Below, in pieces: positions 22,981-32,599 of a DNA stretch of 64,000 bases; position 1 is the first letter of the stretch, and each line of letters begins with the position of its first letter. The notes below the pieces were generated by a model, which ran no database searches, was not told where the DNA came from, and worked only from the letters and a program-made list of their open reading frames with translations. The translations under genes were made by a program, and so were the position numbers. This DNA comes from Megaleporinus macrocephalus (Eukaryota; Chordata; Actinopteri; Characiformes; Anostomidae), in the NCBI GenBank assembly GCA_021613375.1, contig CM038720.1, forward strand, positions 6,947,462-7,011,461. Reading direction: 5' to 3'.

Positions 22981-24757
22981 AGTGTAAAGCTGCTCTGTTC
23001 AGCTCTGGAAGTGAGCTGATATAAATCTCTAAAACTGGGTTGTACAGCTCTGGATGTGACCTGTTATAGATCTGTAAATCTAGAATGTGTAGTTCTGGAT
23101 ATGAGCTGTTATAGAATTGTAAAGCTGGATTGTAGAGCTCTGGATGCAAATTGCCTGGATGCAAACTGCCTGTACAAGACTGTACAACTCTGGATATATG
23201 CTGTTATAAATCTGTAAAACTGGATTGTACATCTCTGGATGTGAGCTGTGATAGATCTGTAAAGCTGGACTGTACAGGTCTGGATGTGAGCTGTTGTATA
23301 TCTGTAAAGCAGGACTGTACAACTCTGGATATATGCTGTTATAAATCTGGAAAACTGGATTGTACATCTCTGGATGTGAGCTGTTGTATATCTGTAAAGC
23401 TGGATTGTGTAGCTCTGGAAGTAAGCTGTTATAGAGCTGTAAAGCTGGATTGTACATCTCTGGATGTGAGCTGTGATAGATCTGTAAAGCTGGACTGTAC
23501 AACTCTGGATATATGCTGTTATAAATCTGGAAAACTGGATTGTACATCTCTGGATGTGAGCTATTGTATATCTGTAAAGCTGGACTGTACAGCTCTGGAT
23601 GTGAGCTGTTATAGAATTGTAAAGCTGGACTGTACAGCTCTGGATGTGAGCTGTTATAGAATTGTAAAGCTGGACTGTACAGCTCTGGATGTGAACTGTT
23701 ATAGAATTGTAAAGCTGGACTGTACAGCTCTGGATGTGAGCTGTTATATATCTGTAAAGCTGGATTGTGTAGCTCTGGATGTGAGCTGTTATACAGCTGT
23801 AAAGCTGGACTGTACAGCTCTGGATGCGAACTGGTATAGAATTGTAAAGCTGGATTGTGTAGCCCTGGATCTGAGCTGTTATAGAATTGTAAAGCTGGAC
23901 TGTACAGCTCTGGATGTGGGCTGTTATACAGTTGTAAAGCTGGATTGTACAGCTCTGGATGTGAGCTGTTATACAGTTGTAAAGCTGGACTGTACAGCCC
24001 TGGATGTGAGCTGTTGTATATCTGTAAAGCTGGACTGTACAGCTCTGGATGCAAGCTGTTATACAGCTGTAAAGCTGGATTGTACAGCTCTGGATGTGAG
24101 CTGTTATAGAATTGTAAAGCTGGACTGTACAGCTCTGGATGTGAACTGTTATAGAGCTGTAAAGCTGGATTGTGTAGCTCTGGGTGTGAACTGTTATAGA
24201 GCTGTAAAGCTGGATTGTGTAGCTCTGGGTGTGAACTGTTATAGAGCTGTAAAGCTGGATTGTGTAGCTCTGGGTGTGAACTGTTATAGAGCTGTAAAGC
24301 TGGATTGTGTAGCTCTGGATGTGAACTGTTATAGCAATGTAAAGCTGGATTGTGTAGCTCTGGATGTGAACTGTTATAGCAATGTAAAGCTGGATTGTGT
24401 AGCTCTGGATGCGAGCTGTTATAGCGATGTAAAGCTGGATTTTGTAGCTCTGGGTGTGAACTGTTATAGAGCTGTAAAGCTGGATTGTGTAGCTCTGGAT
24501 GTGAACTGTTATAGCAATGTAAAGCTGGATTGTGTAGCTCTGGATGCGAGCTGTTATAGCGATGTAAAGCTGGATTGTGTAGCTCTGGATGTGAACTGTT
24601 ATAGCGATGTAAAGCTGGATTGTGTAGCTCTGGATGTGAGCTGTTGTATATCTGTAAAGCTGGACTGTGTAGCTCTGGATGTCAGCTGTTGTATATCTGT
24701 AAAGCTGGACTGTATAGGTTTGTAATGCTTGATTGTACGTCTCTGGATGTGAGCTGA
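22981..24757 (+). repeat. 45-bp minisatellite, about 39 copies
   Basis: The unit is ctgtaaagctggattgtgta, then gctctggatgtgagctgtta, then tagag. Units fall into subtypes (atagaattgt, tatatctgt, tagcaatgt, tagcgatgt), some in alternating blocks. With a 45-base period, three long frames stay open: 524 codons on plus, and 551 and 324 on minus. Being open on both strands over one array argues against coding. Confidence 0.96.
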
Positions 24758-24825
24758 CATGCATGATTAGTGTCTCCTCCGTCTTGCCCTTGCATTGATG
24801 TGACTGACTGACTGCTCTGCCCCAG

Positions 24826-24939
24826 ACTGGTGGCTGATGGTTACATCAAAATGTGTTTCCTCAAACGCATTAATCTATGGTACCAGAAAGAAAAGCCTTC
24901 TAAGCTTCCAAGCAATATAGAGACAGTCATCCGAGAGGC
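24826..24939 (+). CDS. Candidate orphan exon, unknown gene
   Basis: The 114-base segment lies between a good acceptor (ctgactgctctgccccag, with a gactgac branch-like motif upstream) and a perfect gtgagt donor. It has one stop-free frame (phase 2 in, phase 2 out) whose translation starts LVADGYIKMCFLKR and ends IETVIREA. I do not recognise the family. A stop-free frame of this length is not rare by chance, so the splice signals carry most of the weight. It could be an exon of an unlisted gene, a lncRNA exon or a relic. No partner exon was identified in the window. Confidence 0.33.
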
Positions 24940-25915
24940 GTGAGTGTAATATATTACTCAGCCATAACGCAGAGCAGATATATTCAAGCTGTCTGGAAAT
25001 GTCTAGCAGCGCCAACTGTGATCATCTCTGACAGTTTGTTCGGTTTTCTTTCATGTTTTTTGTCAAATAGCTACCAAACCACAAGCCGTGGGTCACCCAG
25101 CGTTACAGCTGAACACTGTGTGCTAGGAAATCCTCCAGATACATGATTATTAACATACTTTCATCTTTTTTCCTCGCACAAAAATAATGAACGCTCATAA
25201 ATAAATAAATAAAGCGGAGCTAATGGCCATGTGCAGTCTGGCAGCTATTCCCCAGTGGCTTGTTATGAGCCTTAGCTTCCGCTCGCGCTCTCCCCAGCCT
25301 CGTCCACATCCCTCACTGCTCGCCTGTCTACAAGTCGAGCAGCTGATGTTCTCCCACTCATTACGTCCACACTAAAGAAAGAACGGGTTACGTAACGAAC
25401 AGTGTTTTCCTTCGCTGTGGTCCACATGTGAGGTGGTGTTTTTGGGGGGTTTTCGCTCCCTATTAGTTGAATGTTGGTGGCTGGAAGTATTAGCGAGCAA
25501 CAGAGCAGCAGTAAAAGGGTGTTTCTCTGCACCCTGCTGCATTTCCATTTCATCAGATTATGATGCAACCACCATTCCAATTAAGCCGGCCACTTAAAGG
25601 CCCGAGCCGTCTCCCCCCTGTTGTTTTGCAACATATTCTGACCTTGTGATTACAGTTCAAGTCATCCTAATCTTAGGCAAGGTACTGAAATGACACCGCC
25701 GCCTCGTTCCCAAAATCTGTTCAATCAAGACTGGCCGACCTGCGAATCACGCAATCTGCATTGGGTTAGTTGCACTCAGTGACCTCAGTGGTTGAACTTT
25801 TATAGTGAGAAACAAATGACCACCCTTCACTGGACACCCCTGTAGATCCACTTCGCTGGTGTGTACAGTAAAGGATAGAAATATCACAGGCATTTTTCAA
25901 TATTTACTAAAAAAT
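24940..25915. other. Low-repeat intergenic DNA, possible regulatory island
   Basis: About 25190-25640 is GC-moderate, free of obvious repeats and unlike its AT-rich surroundings. The 102-codon minus frame (25272-25580) has no domain signature. A conserved non-coding element is possible but untested. Confidence 0.3.
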
Positions 25916-25916
25916 A

Positions 25917-25949
<33 letters not shown>

Positions 25950-26450
25950 CTTTTTTATAACCTTTTTCTCAGTGTATTTTATTCCCCCGCTTTTATTTTT
26001 TAATAATAATAATAAGTATTAGTACAACTAATGTTATTACTATTGTTATTATTATATGATAAAATAAAAATAAAATAAATAAAATACTAAAAACATTAAA
26101 ACGTAAACATAATATAAAACAGATATAATAATATAATACTGCTATTGATATGATGGTAATACAAATAATAATAATAATAATAATAATAACACAGAACACA
26201 AATGTAAATATTAAAAAAGATACAACTCAATATCATACAAAAATAAATATAAATATCATAAATATGAACATTATAAATAAATTGTTTAATATCATACAAA
26301 AAATAAATATTATAAATATAAATATCTTAAATAAATGACTCACTATAATAAAAAAATGTAAATGTAGAGGTGTGTTTAAAAAAGTTTACTAATTAAAACT
26401 AATTAAAAATTAAAAATGCGGGTATTAAAAGTAAAAAAAACAACAACAAC
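25916..26450. repeat. AT-rich simple sequence, (ATT)n and (AAT)n
   Basis: (ATT)n runs at 25919-25949 and (AAT)n near 26163-26190 sit in sequence made almost wholly of A and T. The short open frames here are compositional. Confidence 0.9.
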
Positions 26451-26785
26451 AGAATGATTCGTTTTCAGCTGCTTCTTGAAATGTTGCACTGAAATGTTTC
26501 CCGTCGTGGCTTCAGCTCTTCTTTTCTACTTCACTTGAGATACTTTAAGCCTTACTTGACCTTAAGTACAGTTTTGGAAGCAGTGTGCTGTAAAACTCAG
26601 CGGCAATACTTTTACCCTCTGTGCTGAAAGAGACTGGACATCAGTATAACGAAGCCCGAGCTGGTGGGATACGTTCTAGGCCCAGTGACAGGATTAATTA
26701 GAGAAGGGGGCAAGAGAGATGGCTGAGGCGGCACGAGTGAACCCAGTTACCTGCAGGCTCCTCCCTCTGGATTTGTAGAGAGTAA
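26451..26785. other. Unique spacer
   Basis: No supported feature before the next minisatellite. Confidence 0.45.
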
Positions 26786-29262
26786 GGCTACTTGTCTACT
26801 ACTCAGTAGTAAATCAGTAGACGAGCGCGGCTAGTATGTTTGAATACTCAGTAGTGAAATCAGTAGGCGAGCGCGGCTAGTATGTCTGAATACTCAGTAG
26901 TAAATCAGTAGGCGAGCGCGGCTAGTATGTCTGAATACTCAGTAGTGAAATCAGTAGGCGAGCGCGGCTAGTATGTCTGAATACTCAGTAGTAAATCAGT
27001 AGGCGAGCGCGGCTAGTATGTCTGAATACTCAGTAGTAAATCAGTAGGCGAGCGCGGCTAGTATGTCTGAATACTCAGTAGTAAATCAGTAGGCGAGCGC
27101 GGCTAGTATGTCTGAATACTCAGTAGTGAAATCAGTAGGCGAGCGCGGCTAGTATGTCTGAATACTCAGTAGTAAATCAGTAGACGAGCGTGGCTAGTAT
27201 GTCTGAATACTCAGTAGTGAAATCAGTAGGCGAGCGCGGCTAGTATGTCTGAATACTCAGTAGTGAAATCAGTAGGCGAGCGCGGCTAGTATGTCTGAAT
27301 AATCAGTAGTAAATCAGTAGACGAGCGTGGCTAGTATGTCTGAATACTCAGTAGTGAAATCAGTAGGCGAGCGCGGCTAGTATGTCTGAATACTCAGTAG
27401 TAAATAAGTAGGCGAGCGCGGCTAGTATGTCTGAATACTCAGTAGTAAATCAGTGGGCGAGCGTGGCTAGTATGTCTGAATACTCAGTAGTGAAATCAGT
27501 AGACGAGCGCGGCTAGTATGTCTAATACTCAGTAGTGAAATCAGTAGGCGAGCGCGGCTAGTATGTCTGAATACTCAGTAGTGAATCAGTAGGTGAGTGC
27601 GGCTAGTATGTCTGAATACTCAGTAGTAAATCAGTAGGCGAGCGTGGCTAGTATGTCTGAATACTCAGTATTGAAATCAGTAGGCGAGCGTGGCTAGTAT
27701 GTCTGAATACTCAGTAGTAAATCAGTAGGCGAGCGTGGCTAGTATGTCTGAATACTCAGTATTGAAATCAGTAGGCGAGCGTGGCTAGTATGTCTGAATA
27801 CTCAGTATTGAAATCAGTAGGCGAGCGTGGCTAGTATGTCTGAATACTCAGTAGTAAATCAGTAGGCGAGCGTGGCTAGTATGTCTGAATACTCAGTATT
27901 GAAATCAATAGGCGAGCGTGGCTAGTATGTCTAATACTCAGTAGTAAATCAGTAGGTGAGTGCGGCTAGTATGTCTGAATACTCAGTAGTGAGATCAGTA
28001 GGGCAGCGTGGCTAGTATGTCTGAATACTCAGTAGTGAGATCAGTAGGCGAGCGCGGCTAGTATGTCTGAATACTCAGTAGTGAATCAGTAGGTGAGCGG
28101 CTAGTATGTCTGAATACTCAGTAGTAAATCAGTGGGCGAGCGTGGCTAGTATGTCTGAATACTCAGTAGTAAATCAGTAGACGAGCGCGGCTAGTATGTT
28201 TGAATACTCAGTAGTGAAATCAGTAGGCGAGCACGGCTAGTATGTCTGAATACTCAGTAGTGAAATCAGTAGACGAGCGTGGCTAGTATGTCTGAATACT
28301 CAGTAGTGAAATCAGTAGGCGAGCGCGGCTAGTATGTCTGAATACTCAGTAGTGAAATCAGTAGGCGAGCGCGGCTAGTATGTCTGAATACTCAGTAGTA
28401 AATCAGTAGACGAGCGTGGCTAGTATGTCTGAATACTCAGTAGTGAAATCAGTAGGCGAGCGCGGCTAGTATGTCTGAATACTCAGTAGTGAAATCAGTA
28501 GGCGAGCGCGGCTAGTATGTCTGAATACTCAGTAGTAAATCAGTAGACGAGCGTGGCTAGTATGTCTGAATACTCAGTAGTAAATCAGTAGGCGAGCGCG
28601 GCTAGTATGTCTGAATACTCAGTAGTGAAATCAGTAGGCGAGCGCGGCTAGTATGTCTGAATACTCAGTAGTAAATAAGTAGGCGAGCGCGGCTAGTATG
28701 TCTGAATACTCAGTAGTAAATCAGTGGGCGAGTGTGGCTAGTATGTCTGAATACTCAGTAGTGAAATCAGTAGACGAGCGCGGCTAGTATGTCTAATACT
28801 CAGTAGTGAAATCAGTAGGCGAGCGCGGCTAGTATGTCTGAATACTCAGTAGTGAATCAGTAGGTGAGTGCGGCTAGTATGTCTGAATACTCAGTAGTAA
28901 ATCAGTAGGCGAGCGTGGCTAGTATGTCTGAATACTCAGTATTGAAATCAGTAGGCGAGCGTGGCTAGTATGTCTGAATACTCAGTAGTAAATCAGTAGG
29001 CGAGCGTGGCTAGTATGTCTGAATACTCAGTATTGAAATCAGTAGGCGAGCGTGGCTAGTATGTCTGAATACTCAGTAGTAAATCAGTAGGTGAGCGCGG
29101 CTAGTATGTCTGAATACTCAGTAGTGAGATCAGTAGGCGAGCGCGGCTAGTATGTCTGAATACTCAGTAGTAAATCAGTAGGTGAGCGTGGCTAGTATGT
29201 CTGAATACTCAGTAGTAAATGAGTTGGTGAGCGTGGCTAGTATGTCTGAATACTCAGTAGGT
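26786..29262 (+). repeat. 44-46-bp minisatellite, about 55 copies
   Basis: The unit is aatactcagtagtgaaatca, then gtaggcgagcgcggctagta, then tgtctg, alternating gtgaaatcag and gtaaatcag forms. Rare variants recur at a fixed offset of about 1270 bases (taaataagtagg at 27401/28672; cagtgggcgag at 27451/28722; tgtctaatactc at about 27520/28790). Part of the array was therefore duplicated as a block. Each unit holds two CpGs or more. Confidence 0.96.
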
Positions 29263-30665
29263 ATCGAGTAGTAGTGAACGGTACCTGGATGACCTACTGA
29301 ATCAGCAGCCATTTTTATGTAGGTGAACACAGCACACTGCATATCCCATGATTCACCTGGAGCGGCGGATGAATTCAAAGTGGAGTAAATAAACGGTGTA
29401 AAGCTGAACGTGGGCTGTGTGTACGTAGCTACGACTAGTGAACCGCCGCTACAGAAGTTAGCGCTACTGCTGAGATAAACAATGATTACATTCCTCCCGT
29501 TTCATCTTCTCTGATCTACAGCTCCACACTGTCTGATACATAATCAGATAAAAACACAGATCAGTGTCACTAAAAGATCTAAATCTGTCAGTAAACGGGC
29601 TTTTAAATGAATAGCAGGACTTTTACGGTGGTGGTCTGACGTCTTGCGTCACAGGACGCTGGTAAGATGGTGGACGCAGTGCGTCTGAGATTGTGTAGGT
29701 ACTAAAACTCGCCTACTGATATTATCTACTAGTCTACCGCTCGAGCAGCACGTACTGACTCTAATCTAGTACCTACTGACTAGTAGGAGATTTCAGACGC
29801 ACCTACTGACTCGCTTCTGATCTCCCAGAATCCTTCTGTGGATCACGTGATTCCCACTCCTGCTGAATCCACTGACCACCTGGCTGGTCACCTGAATACT
29901 AACTGCTGTTGCCTGGATCTCGTTATGCTCCCTATACAGCCTACCTCTCAGTAGTGAAATCTGTAGGCGAGAACTGCTGGTATATCAGAATAATCAGTAG
30001 TCATGGAGCAGTACGTGAACGTTAGCCGGATGACCTCCTGAATCTGGAGATGTTTTTAAGTATGCGACTGCAGCACACTGTGCTATCCCATGATTCAGCT
30101 GGAGCCACAGATTAATTCAAAGCGGATGATGTGGAAAGCGGTACATTGGCTGTGTATACGTAGCTACTGCTGCTGAACTGCTGCTACAGAAGTTAGAGCT
30201 ACTTCTGAAGTAAACAGTTATTAAGTTCCTCCTGATTTGATTGTCGAACTACATCTTGACACCGTCTGAGTACAGATTCAGACACAAACGCAGCTCAGTG
30301 TCACAAACTGTATCTAAATCTGTCAGTAAATGGAGCTTTAAATGAATAGCGGGACGTTTACTGTGGTGGTCTTGTGTTAAAGGATGTTGGTGAGATGGTG
30401 GACGTAGTGAGTCCAAGATTGCGTGGATACTAAACAACTGCAACTGCCTACTACTCTACCGCTTGAACAGTACGTACTGACTCCAATCTAGTGCCTACTG
30501 ACTTAGTAGGCGATTTCAGACGGACCCACTGACTCGCTTCTAACCTCCCAGAATCCTTTGCGATTCCCACTCCTTCTGAATCCACCAAACGCCCAATGAT
30601 TATTCTGGATGGTCATCAGAGTACTAACTGCTGTCACCTGGATCTTGTTATGCTACCTTAGTAGA
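29205..30665 (+). repeat. Two tandem copies of a ~735-bp sequence
   Basis: Copy 1 (about 29205-29944) and copy 2 (about 29945-30665) share ordered blocks: gatgacctactgaatc / gatgacctcctgaatc, atcccatgattca, gtgggctg/ttggctgtgt, gcttctga.ctcccagaatcc, and taactgctgt.cctggatct. Copy 2 starts with one diverged unit of the 45-bp array, so the array is probably an expansion of this element's 5' end. No open frame of interest is present. Confidence 0.8.
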
Positions 30666-30699
30666 CTGTTTCAGTTTGTTGTGAGTGTCTCCGCATTGT

Positions 30700-31030
30700 T
30701 GCTGAGTGGGCTGAGCCTCCGTGTTCAAGTTCCTCTGTGGTCATAGGGGGGCACAGGGGGGCTGGAGCCAATACCAGCATCATTGGGCGAAGGCAAGGTA
30801 CACCATAGACAGGTCGCCAGTCCAATGCTTGGCCAACACACACTCACACCCATGTGTTTGGACTGTGGGAGGAAACTGGAGTATCCGGAGGAAACCCACT
30901 CAAGCACGGGGAGAACATACACACTCCACACAGAACCACCCAGACCGGGAATCCAACCCAGATCATCTTGTTTACTCTTTTTCATAAACTGTTTTTCTCT
31001 AAAGCTAAATAAATTTGGATTGATTGATTG
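30700..31030 (+). repeat. Fish interspersed repeat, copy 2
   Basis: The copy carries ggctggagccaataccagc, gacaggtcgccagtcca, gtgtttggactgtgggagga and ggaaacccactcaagcacgg, in the same order as at 22.1 and 43.1 kb. The overlapping 82-88-codon frames come from this repeat and occur wherever it is found. Confidence 0.85.
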
Positions 31031-31099
31031 ATATTGTAGTTTTTAGAGGTGGACGTCTGGTTCCATTCACCACCGCTGTAAACAGTTTCCTCTGCACAG

Positions 31100-31720
31100 T
31101 GCATTTCACACGGAACCACTCTTAATGACTTTGTTTACATTGTCCTTTTTTAATTACGCAGATGTTTTGAATTAAGCTAATTAACCGGGCTGGGGGGTTA
31201 GTGGGTGGTGGGTTATCCAATCATTTCAAGCCAACTCTATCAGAGTGTTTCCATGTGTTACCAGCTATCAGATCCACACCTTCTCCTGTCACGGTTGGGC
31301 CCAGGCAGGCACAGGCCAGCAGCCTAGTCGACTAAATTAAAGTCGCCTCTTAATTAGCTATTTAATTCAATTTGCTTCAGATAGCGCCACTTTTCCAAAG
31401 CCAAACGAGCACGGCCGTCAGAACCGGGAAGGTCAGCCAGGCGATTTCGTTTACTCGTCCAAATATCCCTCGATCTTCCGCTGCTTCGGGCTTTCTCATG
31501 CTTAATGAAGCAGCCTCTTATCGGGAAGGCCAGGCGGGGTCAAAACAGAGAGCTAGCCAACGACACAGAGGCAAATCGAGGACATGTTCTTAAGATCACA
31601 TTATTATCCCTAATGGGAATAAAAACAGCTTTCGGAATATTGTTTCGTCCAATAATGTTATTTCATCAAAGGATTCCAATAACTGGGCGTGATTATGACT
31701 TATAAACCTAAAGGCTCTGC
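31100..31720. promoter_or_regulatory. Low-repeat island, candidate conserved non-coding element
   Basis: The stretch has no visible repeat. It has several homeodomain-type TAAT cores (ttaattagctatttaattc near 31350; ttaattacgcag near 31150) and balanced composition. Such islands in the IGSF5-PCP4-DSCAM interval could be enhancers (inference). The only evidence is motif content and lack of repeats. Confidence 0.28.
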
Positions 31721-31724
31721 GTAG

Positions 31725-31866
31725 CAAGTATCTCCAAAATTACTTTACAGGAGAGGCCAAAAATAGTCTTTACTTTCAATGTAAGTCAATGGAACCAGAA
31801 GTTTTTCCAAACTATTTTGAAACCTTTCCATTGGTCCAGTCATTATGAATTTTGTATAGAATGTTA
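31725..31866 (-). repeat. Dispersed element (ctggttccat family), copy
   Basis: Read on the minus strand it has the order gactggaccaatgg, ttccattgacttacattga, and ctctcctgtaaagta. It matches copies at 35.7, 49.8 and 55.4 kb. It is followed directly by a (TA)n tract. Confidence 0.75.
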
Positions 31867-31873
31867 AGGGCAG

Positions 31874-31876
<3 letters not shown>

Positions 31877-31962
<86 letters not shown>
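31877..31962. repeat. (TA)n microsatellite
   Basis: An uninterrupted TA run of about 85 bases. Confidence 0.98.
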
Positions 31963-31967
<5 letters not shown>

Positions 31968-32590
31968 TTTTTCCTGGACAGCGACGATAAATCTCTCATA
32001 AGCAGTAGCTGGAGGGTGTTTCGGGGGGGTGCGGGGGTCACAGACAACAGCCACAGCTGCATGTGCACGCTTAGATGACATGCTCTATTTCAGTGGCGTC
32101 ACATAATAAACAAAGATATTTTAATGAAGGAGCCTTTGCCCATAAAACCAATAGTGAAATATCATTGATGGCATATTTTACAGATTATGCGTCTGGACTC
32201 GGTGTAAAGGACTGCTTCACTGAGATGTGTCTGGACCTCGGTTTGCTCTCCTGATGGAATTTCAGGCACGTTTTGTAATAGAAGCCAAAAAACTCCATGT
32301 TAGTGAGAACTGAACTCCAAAGCAATTGATGAAATTGAATAAATACGTGTTCTGTGTTTGTCACACAGCAGAAAAATGGGTTTTTGACCACCTGGTCAAC
32401 ACCATTGATTTTGGAAATGTGTGCCAATATTTCAGTGCTCCAACTGCAGAGTCCTTTATTACCAGACAAACAGAATTTAGCTTTTTCTATTGGCCATAAA
32501 TGCAGTCCAGTTTTATGTATTACACATTATGTATTATGTATTAACTAATCTAATCTAATATCAAACAAGTATACATATGAGAAGTTTCAA
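31963..32590. other. Intergenic, no feature recognised
   Basis: Mixed sequence with no supported gene. Short frames lack domain features. Confidence 0.45.
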
Positions 32591-32599
32591 TCAGTAGTA

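Noticed and set aside
23080..24764. Long frames of 524 (plus), 551 and 324 (minus) codons
   Set aside because: All come from the same 45-bp tandem array and overlap on both strands. There is no gene-like composition or splice context.
26786..29262. CRISPR-like array of 45-bp repeats
   Set aside because: Units are head-to-tail with no unique spacers, in animal DNA.
30721..31031. 82-88-codon candidate proteins
   Set aside because: They are translations of a high-copy interspersed repeat also present at 22.1 and 43.1 kb.
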